Below are positions 1 to 5,381 of a stretch of 12,378 nucleotides of DNA, piece by piece. The stretch comes from Spirochaetaceae bacterium (GTDB lineage Bacteria; Spirochaetota; Spirochaetia; Treponematales; Breznakiellaceae), in assembly GCA_031257075.1 (NCBI GenBank), contig JAIRPM010000121.1, positions 1 through 12,378 on the forward strand, in the 5' to 3' direction. The position numbers and the translations under genes are program-made. The notes under the pieces were generated by a model that worked only from the letters and a program-made list of their open reading frames with translations, had not been told where the DNA came from and did not search any database. Numbering within the stretch: position 1 is the first letter of the stretch; each line of letters opens with the position of its first letter.

Positions 1-170
1 TCATCATTCCCGAATATAAAATTCAGCACTATATAAATCCCTCCCAAAAAGAAGCGCTTCCCTGGCGCGTCTACAACGAATTCTTCCCGGACGAAGCTCC
101 CCCCATCCTCTATGTTAAATCCCTCAAACCAATTCCGTCAAAAGAACTTTACGAATTACTGGAACTTTAG
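1..170 (+). CDS. C-terminal fragment of an unrecognised protein
   Basis: An open frame enters from the left edge, with its first whole codon at position 3, and stops at TAG 168-170, giving about 55 residues. The end of the protein reads ...PILYVKSLKPIPSKELYELL.... It is rich in Pro, Tyr and Glu, with no membrane segment and no motif I can assign. It is called coding only because the frame is open from the edge, the composition is protein-like, and the next 230 bases hold no competing gene. The upstream part needed to identify it lies outside the window. Confidence 0.55.
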   Translation, partial: IIPEYKIQHYINPSQKEALPWRVYNEFFPDEAPPILYVKSLKPIPSKELYELLEL

Positions 171-216
171 CCGCTTCCTTTTCGGCAGTGTAGTGGGATA
201 CGGCTTTTCAGGGGAT

Positions 217-262
217 CTAAGGAAGCACTGATTAGAGTCAAAATTTAATTAGCGTTGCCCTA
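217..262. repeat. Degenerate palindromic repeat element (copy A)
   Basis: The left arm (CTAAGGAAGCACTGATTA, 217-234) and right arm (TAATTAGCGTTGCCCTA, 246-262) are imperfect inverted copies; about 12 of 17 bases pair. The arm sequence recurs in the hairpins at 3310-3361, 3393-3437 and 3538-3600, so this is one member of a small dispersed family. The rest of 171-356 shows no gene; a short direct repeat CTCTTTT occurs near 301-335. Confidence 0.55.
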
Positions 263-356
263 AGGAGTTTGGTTAGGCTTTTCCATTTCAACTCGAGCAT
301 CTCTTTTGGGGGCAGAGACTCTTTTCGATAACATTTCAGTGAGGCAACGCGGCGGC

Positions 357-385
357 TTGCCAATCACAAAAAAAAAGCCTACAAT
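357..385 (+). promoter_or_regulatory. Sigma-70 promoter of the lipoprotein gene, with A9 in the spacer
   Basis: The -35 TTGCCA (357-362) and -10 TACAAT (380-385) each match consensus at five of six bases and are 17 bp apart. The spacer contains an uninterrupted A9 run at 368-376. Transcription would begin near 391-392, about 18-27 bases before the possible start codons of the downstream gene. Gain or loss of an A would move the spacing away from its optimum. Confidence 0.6.
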
Positions 386-408
386 AGCGCAGTTTGTAAA
401 ATTCCGGT

Positions 409-786
409 TTGGTTTTTGTGATAAAGCATTTATTTGTAGTACTAACGCTGTTTTTTGCGCTTTCCTGCAAAAAGGGGGTGGCGGACGGGGAAATCATTCC
501 GCCGGAAACCGCGCCTCTTTCGCGCGCTGTTATCGGATACGGCGTAGTCAATACAAATTACACCCATGTTTTAGACAAACAGGGCGGGGATGGTAAATCG
601 CTCGGATTTTTACGCAAAGGCGCTATTGTTGAAGTTCTGGAACGCCGGCCTCTCGTTACATCGGAAAAAACTGAAAACTGGGTGCTGGCGCGGGGCAGTT
701 ATCGCGGCTGGCTTAAAGAAGATGAACTCCAAATTTACGACACCGAAGCCAAAGCAAAAACAGCGTCCAGCCTTATGCCCCAATAG
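409..786 (+). CDS. Putative lipoprotein with SH3-like domain
   Basis: A small exported protein of 125 residues if the TTG at 409 is used. A GTG at 418 is an equally possible start, and neither has a clear Shine-Dalgarno sequence. Residues 8-19 are hydrophobic and end in ALSC, a relaxed spirochaetal lipobox, so Cys20 would be lipidated and the protein anchored to a membrane. Residues about 43-110 (GYGVVN..., ...LRKGAIVEVLER..., ...WVLARGSYRGWLKEDELQ) have the rhythm of a bacterial SH3-like domain, which usually binds peptidoglycan or protein. The tail is Ala/Lys/Thr-rich. The gene stands alone behind its own promoter and converges on the HAD phosphatase gene 24 bases downstream. The lipoprotein call is fairly sure; the SH3 assignment rests on pattern only. 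Confidence 0.7.
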   Translation: MVFVIKHLFVVLTLFFALSCKKGVADGEIIPPETAPLSRAVIGYGVVNTNYTHVLDKQGGDGKSLGFLRKGAIVEVLERRPLVTSEKTENWVLARGSYRGWLKEDELQIYDTEAKAKTASSLMPQ

Positions 787-800
787 ACAGAGCCTGAAAA

Positions 801-824
801 CAGCGTTTCCTTAAAATAACGCTA
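801..824. terminator. Weak hairpin between convergent genes, possibly a repeat fragment
   Basis: AGCGTT (802-807) and AACGCT (818-823) form a 6-bp stem with a 10-base loop. On the minus strand the stem is followed by GTTTTC, a poor T-run, so it may weakly end the leftward operon. The minus-strand sequence TAAGGAAACGCTG resembles an arm of the palindromic repeats elsewhere in the window and includes the TAA stop of the HAD gene. Confidence 0.35.
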
Positions 825-1458
825 TCGCTTCATCAAGGCTTGTAAAACGTTTCCATACTTTTGCGAGCACTTCAGGCGCCGGATTTATTATATCCTTTAC
901 AAATATGCTCCGCATACCGGCGGCATCAAGCGCCCGTAACCCTACTTCGGAATCTTCAAAACCCACGCAATTCTCCGGCGGCAGGTTAATTTTTTGCGCA
1001 GCGGCAAGAAATATATCCGGTGCCGGTTTTCCCCGAGTAACATCACTGCCGGTTGTTATCGCGTCAAATTTACCGGCGAGCCCGGAAACGTCGAGTTTCC
1101 AGAGTGTACGCTCATACATTGTACCGGTGGCAAGGCCGACAGCATAACCTTTGCTTTTCACATAATTCAGCAGTTTGGCGGCACCGGGCATAACACGCAT
1201 ACCGTTATTGTCATGATAGATTTTGGTTTCGAGGTACGTTTCTTCGCGCAATTCCATATAGGGGAAATTTTTGCCAAACCGTTCCTGGAACAAAACTTCT
1301 TCTTCGCGTACGCCCAAACCTATCATACGGATGAGTAATTCTTCAGGGATATCATAGCCGCGTCGTTTGCTGACTATTTCAAAGCAATGAATAAACGGCC
1401 TTTCGGTATCAACCAAAAGGCCGTCTAAATCAAAAAGCAAACCGCTAATATCAGACAT
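811..1458 (-). CDS. HAD-superfamily hydrolase, beta-phosphoglucomutase/phosphatase-like
   Basis: A soluble 215-residue haloacid dehalogenase-type enzyme, probably a sugar-phosphate phosphatase or phosphomutase. All four motifs are visible: motif I FDLDGLLVDTE (9-19, nucleophile Asp10 and acid/base Asp12), motif II around Thr111 (GLATGT), motif III Lys144 (GKPAPDIF), and motif IV GFEDS (Glu168-Asp169, Mg2+ binding). Residues about 18-88 form the helical cap of subfamily I. Length is normal for the family. Its ATG (1458-1456) overlaps the sigma-factor stop codon by one base (TAATG), and no good Shine-Dalgarno is visible, so translation is probably coupled to the sigma gene. The TAA stop lies inside a repeat-like sequence. 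Substrate cannot be told from sequence; beta-phosphoglucomutase and 2-deoxyglucose-6-phosphatase types are both possible. Confidence 0.88.
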   Translation of the reverse strand: MSDISGLLFDLDGLLVDTERPFIHCFEIVSKRRGYDIPEELLIRMIGLGVREEEVLFQERFGKNFPYMELREETYLETKIYHDNNGMRVMPGAAKLLNYVKSKGYAVGLATGTMYERTLWKLDVSGLAGKFDAITTGSDVTRGKPAPDIFLAAAQKINLPPENCVGFEDSEVGLRALDAAGMRSIFVKDIINPAPEVLAKVWKRFTSLDEAIALF

Positions 1459-2327
1459 TATGCAACATAGCTCTGTAGCACCTGTAAACGGCGCGGGTGT
1501 TTAAGCCGCTTGAGCGCTTTCTTTTCAATTTGGCGAATCCGTTCTTTGGTAAGGTTAAAACGGTAACCAATTTCAGTAAGCGTCATTTTTACGCTGTTTC
1601 CAATACCATAACGGTAGCGGATAATATCCGCTTCCTTTTGAGACAGGGTAGAAAGCACCGACTCAATATCTTCTATCATAGTTGTTCGCACGGCATAATC
1701 ATCCGGGGCCACACAAGTTTCATCCTCAATATATTCGCCCAGGCTTCCGCCATTCATATCATGCAGGGGCGTGTCAAGGGAAACCATTTCACGGCTTACG
1801 GTGATTAAGTCGGCTACCATAGATTGGTCCATATTCAGGGCATTGGCGATTTCTTTTATCTCGGTTTCAGTATTATCGTAATATTGGATTTCTTTGCGAA
1901 TTTTTTCAATTCTAACCAACTCGCCCGCTCTGTTCATCGGCAAGCGTATCATCCTTGATTTTTCGCAAATTGCTTTCAATATCGCTTGGCGTATCCACCA
2001 AACCGCGTAAGAAATAAAATGATACCCCTTATCTACATCGTATTTTTCTACGGCGCAGAGAAGACCAACATTTCCTTCACTTATAAGATCAGATAGAGGA
2101 AGCCCTTGCCCTTGATACCGTTTTGCCACATTAACAACAAAACGGAGATTTGCGTTTACCAGCCGGTTAAAAGCTTTTCTATCTCCGGCGGCAGCCTGCC
2201 GGGCAACACTGTCCTCCTCTTCTCGCGTTAGGAGCGGAATCTTGCTAATATCGCGCAGATACATCGAAAGAACATTCTCATCCGTAATGCTTACTTTTTG
2301 TTTGTCGTTATTCTTTGCCTTATTCAT
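1458..2327 (-). CDS. RNA polymerase sigma factor, sigma-70 group 2 (RpoD/RpoS-type)
   Basis: A 289-residue sigma factor that directs RNA polymerase core to a promoter set. It has region 1.2 (about 16-48, YLRDISKIPLLTREEE), region 2 (about 55-125, with LPLSDLISEGNVGLL and the -10 recognition helix ISYAVWWIRQAI at 105-116), region 3 (about 130-205) and region 4 with the -35 recognition helix-turn-helix (about 248-275, TEIGYRFNLTKERIRQIEKK). It lacks region 1.1 and the long insert of a housekeeping RpoD, which suits an alternative, RpoS-like group-2 sigma. The start is fixed by AGGAGG on the minus strand (2338-2333), five bases before the ATG. A sigma-54-type promoter sits just upstream, so expression may be RpoN-dependent. 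It is co-transcribed with the HAD phosphatase. Which group-2 type it is remains uncertain. Confidence 0.92.
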   Translation of the reverse strand: MNKAKNNDKQKVSITDENVLSMYLRDISKIPLLTREEEDSVARQAAAGDRKAFNRLVNANLRFVVNVAKRYQGQGLPLSDLISEGNVGLLCAVEKYDVDKGYHFISYAVWWIRQAILKAICEKSRMIRLPMNRAGELVRIEKIRKEIQYYDNTETEIKEIANALNMDQSMVADLITVSREMVSLDTPLHDMNGGSLGEYIEDETCVAPDDYAVRTTMIEDIESVLSTLSQKEADIIRYRYGIGNSVKMTLTEIGYRFNLTKERIRQIEKKALKRLKHPRRLQVLQSYVA

Positions 2328-2348
2328 ATCGGCCTCCTAATACATATC

Positions 2349-2366
2349 TAGCACTAACTGTGCCAA
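2349..2366 (-). promoter_or_regulatory. Sigma-54 (-24/-12) promoter of the sigma-factor gene
   Basis: The minus strand reads TTGGCACAGTTAGTGCTA. This contains the full -24 element YTGGCAC and a -12 element GTGCT, with the invariant GG (2364-2363) and GC (2352-2351) exactly ten bases apart. The expected transcript start is near 2339, which puts AGGAGG at the very 5' end of a roughly 12-base leader. Only two consensus positions are off (the G after GGCAC, and the first T of TTGC). No comparably good sigma-70 promoter was seen in this gap. Confidence 0.6.
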
Positions 2367-2379
2367 GTTTACATATTCC

Positions 2380-2410
2380 CGATAAATATTGATATATTCA
2401 GTATTTATCG
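2380..2410. promoter_or_regulatory. AT-rich palindrome upstream of the sigma-54 promoter
   Basis: CGATAAATA (2380-2388) and TATTTATCG (2402-2410) are perfect 9-bp inverted repeats with a 13-base spacer, centred about 55 bp upstream of the predicted transcript start. A second short palindrome, GAAAAAT-CA-ATTTTTC, is at 2421-2436. Either could be a binding site for an enhancer-binding protein or repressor. On the plus strand the first is followed by a T-run, but no rightward gene ends here, so a terminator role is unlikely. Confidence 0.4.
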
Positions 2411-2450
2411 TGTTTTTTAGGAAAAATCAATTTTTCTTAAATGTTCTATT

Positions 2451-2507
2451 TGTGTTATTATGACACATGCAAAAAATTTACGCACAGCACCGTATCAAAA
2501 TAACACA
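2451..2507. repeat. Inverted repeat downstream of the SPOR-protein gene
   Basis: TGTGTTATT (2451-2459) and AATAACACA (2499-2507) are perfect 9-bp arms separated by 39 bases. They lie just after the stop codon of the SPOR-domain gene in its reading direction. They could form the base of an RNA hairpin ending that transcript, but there is no clear T-run. Confidence 0.3.
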
Positions 2508-2519
2508 CACATTTCGTTG

Positions 2520-3299
2520 TTATGACCCGTTTTTCCATATTTGGCTGTTTTCCATTCCGTCTATTGATTTGATAAGGGAAAGCCAATAATCCGCTTCATT
2601 CTGCGAAATATAAGGGCCAACCCGGACGCGGTAATAAATTTTACCGCCTATGCTGGAGTTAAGCACAATAGAACTAATGCCTTTGGTGGAAAGGTAGTCT
2701 TTGGCGTTGTCAGCATAACTTTTTTGCGCATACGAACCGGTCTGCACCCAGTAGGCACCCTTGGCTGCCGATTTTGCCGGCTGCCCCCGCGCAACCGCCG
2801 CCGCCGGTTTTGCTGTTTCCGCTACCGGCTGCGCCGTTCGGGCTGCCGCCGGTTTTACCTGCGGAGGGCCTCTGGGGCTGTCGGCCTTATCACTATAAGC
2901 TGCCGGCACTCCTGCATTTTCAGGGACAGGTACGCTAATAACGCTGCGCCCGTCACGAGCGGCCGGCACTCCGGTATCGGGGACTGTTCCCGGCTGGACT
3001 GCGCCCGGCAAACCGGTAATCGGCAAAGCGCCGTTTGTAGGGATGGGCGGATACATTCCTGTTTCCGCCGGTTGTACCGGTACAGGAACCGGCGGTACAT
3101 AACCCGGCGGTATGGCGTTATCGGTGAGCGTAACAGCGGCCCCTTTGGCCGTTTCTTTTACAACAGTCGTAGTTGCCGGTACATTTATGGTTTCATAAGC
3201 GCGTCCGCGCGGCGTAAACACAAGTATTGCGCCGCCCAGTACAAGCACAAGAAACATTCCAACCGATGCCGCAACAAGCAATAATTTTTTTTTGTCCAT
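2520..3299 (-). CDS. Membrane-anchored SPOR-domain protein
   Basis: A 259-residue protein with a short cytoplasmic Lys-rich N-terminus, one membrane segment (about 6-28), a long Pro/Ala/Val-rich low-complexity linker (about 40-178), and a C-terminal SPOR domain (about 181-255) containing YWVQTGSY (183-190) and YYRVRVGPY (222-230). SPOR domains bind denuded glycan strands of septal peptidoglycan, so a role in cell division or envelope remodelling is likely, with the domain in the periplasm. Codons 3-5 are an A9 run (AAA AAA AAA), prone to polymerase slippage. No strong Shine-Dalgarno precedes the ATG; the nearest AGG lies at the edge of repeat element B, 10 bases upstream. It reads toward the sigma gene but is separated from it by 192 bases with a separate promoter. 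Confidence 0.85.
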   Translation of the reverse strand: MDKKKLLLVAASVGMFLVLVLGGAILVFTPRGRAYETINVPATTTVVKETAKGAAVTLTDNAIPPGYVPPVPVPVQPAETGMYPPIPTNGALPITGLPGAVQPGTVPDTGVPAARDGRSVISVPVPENAGVPAAYSDKADSPRGPPQVKPAAARTAQPVAETAKPAAAVARGQPAKSAAKGAYWVQTGSYAQKSYADNAKDYLSTKGISSIVLNSSIGGKIYYRVRVGPYISQNEADYWLSLIKSIDGMENSQIWKNGS

Positions 3300-3309
3300 A
3301 TAAAATAAC

Positions 3310-3361
3310 CTAAGGAAGTACTGATTAAATCTAATTGAGGATTTAATCAGTACTACTTTCC
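3310..3361. repeat. Palindromic repeat element (copy B), 14-bp perfect stem
   Basis: GTACTGATTAAATC (3318-3331) and GATTTAATCAGTAC (3340-3353) are perfect inverted arms with an 8-base loop. The outer flanks, CTAAGGAA on the left and TTTCCC on the right, extend the stem imperfectly. The arms share the ...CTGATTA core with copies A and C. The left edge lies ten bases from the SPOR-gene start codon, so this copy forms that gene's leader. Confidence 0.8.
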
Positions 3362-3393
3362 CTGTAGTTGCGTAATAAAATGAGCAACTACAG
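3362..3393. repeat. Perfect 10-bp hairpin between repeat copies B and C
   Basis: CTGTAGTTGC (3362-3371) and GCAACTACAG (3384-3393) are perfect inverted repeats with a 12-base AT-rich loop. Its sequence differs from the flanking repeat family, yet it abuts both neighbours and shares its last G with the stem of copy C. It may be a second element type or a spacer hairpin of a composite element. Confidence 0.75.
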
Positions 3394-3437
3394 TAGGGGA
3401 ACGCTGATTAGAATCAATTTAATCAGCGTTCCCCTAC
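3393..3437. repeat. Palindromic repeat element (copy C), 18-bp perfect stem
   Basis: GTAGGGGAACGCTGATTA (3393-3410) pairs without mismatch with 3420-3437 around a 9-base loop (3411-3419). This is the best-preserved copy of the family and gives the clearest arm consensus, roughly TARGGRAACRCTGATTA. It has no T-run on either side, so it does not look like an ordinary intrinsic terminator, although such a stem would stabilise or stop a transcript 3' end. Confidence 0.85.
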
Positions 3438-3537
3438 AAGGAAGACCGAACAGCATCAATTTTTCGATATCCTCTTCATACCTTAATATCGGCAAATTTT
3501 TGAAAAATTTTAGAGTTTTGAGATAATTGGTATATTT

Positions 3538-3600
3538 GGGGGCAACGCTGATAGCGCCATTCTTTAATTGTTAAGGGATGGCACAATCAGCGCTTTCCTA
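3538..3600. repeat. Palindromic repeat element (copy D) overlapping the recO stop codon
   Basis: The left arm GGGGGCAACGCTGAT (3538-3552) and right arm AATCAGCGCTTTCCTA (3585-3600) belong to the family. Inner pairs GCCAT/ATGGC (3556-3560 with 3578-3582) and CTTTAA/TTAAGG extend it into a long imperfect hairpin. The right arm supplies the last codons and the TGA of recO. The hairpin would end or protect the purF-aroC-recO transcript. The stretch between copies C and D (3438-3537) shows no gene. Confidence 0.7.
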
Positions 3601-4246
3601 GAACTTCCCGCCACATACCGTTCAGAAAGGCTGCTATCTGTGAGAATGAGGTTGTTCCCGGCGCTATATGTTCAAGTTCATGGGGCGGCATCTGCCCTAT
3701 AGCCGTTAGAAACCGGAATGTTTCCGTGTTGAGCAGCGGACGCGCCGTTTTTTTTGCCGTGAAGTTTTCCGCCGGGAAGCCTTCATCCGGGCTGGGGCGC
3801 AGCCCCAGAATTTCCAGCCAATTCCACAAAAAATGAACGCGAATTTTTTCACAAAGCAGAGCTGAAGCCGTTTGCAAAGCATCAAAACCGGCATTGGCAA
3901 GAATGAAAGCGCTTTCGCATTCGCTGCCGCCGCCTGCTCCGGCGAGTAAGGCATCGGCAATAAAAGCCGCTGTTTCCAGCCGTTCCAAAAGTTCGCGAAT
4001 GCCCGGACGCCATGCGCTTACGTCAAAATCGCTCACTTTGTTGGTTTCGCGCACAGTGTCGTGGTACAAGTAGAGCGTCCCGGTTTGAAAGGGAGCAACA
4101 TAAGCGCGTAATTTACTCTTTGGCCCGCCGTAAACCGCGGCGCGGATTACCCCATCTGATGGGGTGAGAAAAAATGCTTCACGATTAGATTCCCCAAAGG
4201 GGCGCAAAGCAAGCACGAGCGCCGGGCAAGTCTGATGGCGGTTCAT
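3587..4246 (-). CDS. recO: DNA repair protein RecO
   Basis: Recombination mediator of the RecFOR pathway: it helps load RecA onto SSB-coated single-stranded DNA and anneals strands. The 219-residue protein begins with the typical OB-fold (about 1-80; ALVLALRPFGESNREAFFLT, then GVIRAAVYGGPKSKLR) followed by a mostly helical C-terminal domain. The family's optional zinc-binding cysteines are not seen around 145-165. A longer frame is open up to 4351, but the ATG at 4246-4244 is preferred because it overlaps the aroC stop as ATGA and gives the usual RecO N-terminus. Translation is therefore probably coupled to aroC. The last residues, LGKR, and the stop come from a palindromic repeat, so the native C-terminus may have been replaced. 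RecO is weakly conserved; the call rests on the N-terminal pattern, length and topology. Confidence 0.8.
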   Translation of the reverse strand: MNRHQTCPALVLALRPFGESNREAFFLTPSDGVIRAAVYGGPKSKLRAYVAPFQTGTLYLYHDTVRETNKVSDFDVSAWRPGIRELLERLETAAFIADALLAGAGGGSECESAFILANAGFDALQTASALLCEKIRVHFLWNWLEILGLRPSPDEGFPAENFTAKKTARPLLNTETFRFLTAIGQMPPHELEHIAPGTTSFSQIAAFLNGMWREVLGKR

Positions 4247-5325
4247 AGGCTGCCCATCGTTATGCGGGCAAGCCGTTGTTCCAACAGTAAATCCGCCAGT
4301 GTCAACGCTGTCATCGCTTCGACCACCGGTACGGCGCGCGGCGCAATGCACACATCGTGCCGGCCCTTAATCCGAATTCGGCACAGCATACCCTTTTTTG
4401 CTAACGCTGTTTGTTCCCTTGCTATCGAAGGTACAGGTTTTACAACTATGCGGAATTCAAGCGGAGCGCCGGTAGAGATACCGCCCAATACCCCGCCTGA
4501 ATTGTTGGAAGAAAACGTTTTGACACCGGAAGGCACGTCATTGTTTTCGGAGCCTTTTAGCAGGGCCGCGTCAAAACCGGCACCTATTTCAAAGCCTTTT
4601 ACCGCTCCAATGGAAAGCATAGCCTGCGCCAGCACCGCGTCCAATTTGCCAAAAACCGGCTCGCCCAATCCGGCGGGAATACCGGTAACGCGGCAAGTTA
4701 CCGTGCCGCCGATACTATCCCCGCAAAGGCTGCCGATGAGTGCCGAGGCTTCAAGCGCCGCCCGCGTCGAAGGCAGTCTCAGCGGGTTGTGTTCAATTTC
4801 TTCCGCGCAAAATTCCGCTTCGCCAAAAGATGGCGCGGAAATGCCGCCTATTGATGAAACCCATGCTTGAATGGCAATGCCATATTCGGCGAGCAATTTT
4901 TTTGCTACGGCACCGGCGGCTGTCCGTCCCGCTGTCTCTCGTCCTGAAGAACGCCCCCCACCGCGATGGTCGCGCAAGCCGTATTTTTCATCCCATGCCA
5001 TATCGGCATGCCCGGGCCGGTAGATATCTTTCAATTCATCATAGTCGGCGGAACGCCCGCTTGTATTTCGGATGATTATAGCGATAGGGGTGCCGAGGGA
5101 GCGTCCCTCGAAGATGCCGGAAAGAATTTCACATTCATCAGGTTCGTGCCGGGACGTTGACGCGCCGCCGCCGCCCGGCCGCCGCCGCGCCAGTTCGGCA
5201 TTGATGTCCGCCGCGCTCAATACAAGTCCCGCCGGGCAACCGTCTATCACACAGCCTGTTGCCGGGCCATGCGATTCGCCAAACGTGGTAACGGTAAAAT
5301 TTTTTCCAAAAATGTTTCCTGCCAT
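4243..5325 (-). CDS. aroC: Chorismate synthase
   Basis: Catalyses the last shikimate-pathway step, 5-enolpyruvylshikimate-3-phosphate to chorismate, using reduced FMN as a catalytic cofactor; cytoplasmic. It has 360 residues, normal for the family. Visible signatures are GESHG (16-20, His19), RPGHAD (103-108, His106), the stretch KYGLRDHRGGGRSSGRETA (114-132), and GRHDVCIAPRAVPVVEAM (321-338). Both conserved histidines are present. The usual RSSARET reads RSSGRET, and RHDPC reads RHDVC, both conservative changes. The start is supported by GGAG (minus strand, 5334-5331) five bases before the ATG. It lies 56 bases downstream of purF and overlaps recO by four bases, so the three are likely one operon. 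Alternative leader hairpins that could mask its Shine-Dalgarno are listed separately. Confidence 0.97.
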   Translation of the reverse strand: MAGNIFGKNFTVTTFGESHGPATGCVIDGCPAGLVLSAADINAELARRRPGGGGASTSRHEPDECEILSGIFEGRSLGTPIAIIIRNTSGRSADYDELKDIYRPGHADMAWDEKYGLRDHRGGGRSSGRETAGRTAAGAVAKKLLAEYGIAIQAWVSSIGGISAPSFGEAEFCAEEIEHNPLRLPSTRAALEASALIGSLCGDSIGGTVTCRVTGIPAGLGEPVFGKLDAVLAQAMLSIGAVKGFEIGAGFDAALLKGSENNDVPSGVKTFSSNNSGGVLGGISTGAPLEFRIVVKPVPSIAREQTALAKKGMLCRIRIKGRHDVCIAPRAVPVVEAMTALTLADLLLEQRLARITMGSL

Positions 5326-5330
5326 ATATT

Positions 5331-5366
5331 CTCCGGTTTTGCCGGCCGGTTTAGCCTAAAACCGGC
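5331..5366 (-). promoter_or_regulatory. Mutually exclusive hairpins over the aroC ribosome binding site
   Basis: On the minus strand, arm 1 is GCCGGTTTT (5366-5358), arm 2 is AAACCGGC (5352-5345) and arm 3 is AAAACCGG (5340-5333). Arm 1 pairs perfectly over 8 bp with either arm 2 (6-base loop) or arm 3 (17-base loop). Arm 3 ends in the GG of the aroC Shine-Dalgarno GGAG, so the second pairing would mask it. Regulation is inferred; a fortuitous repeat of AAACCGG could also give this. Confidence 0.4.
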
Positions 5367-5381
5367 AACAGATTCTTGCGC

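Noticed and set aside
2402..2418. Rho-independent terminator on the plus strand
   Set aside because: The palindrome is followed by a T-run, but the stem is AT-rich and no plus-strand gene ends nearby.
2724..3284. 186-residue Arg-rich frame on the plus strand
   Set aside because: Antisense shadow of the Pro/Ala-rich linker of the SPOR protein; its Arg/Cys/Tyr composition is typical of an opposite-strand artefact.
3310..3437. tRNA or other structured RNA gene
   Set aside because: The three stems are simple hairpins in series with no cloverleaf, anticodon arm or CCA-type end; they fit palindromic repeats better.
4244..4351. Longer recO reading frame starting at 4351
   Set aside because: The extra 35 residues lie wholly over aroC, look like its shadow, and precede the typical RecO N-terminus; the ATGA overlap at 4246 is the better start.
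4235..4870. 211-residue plus-strand frame across aroC
   Set aside because: Shadow of aroC; Ser/Pro/Ala-rich and without homologous features.
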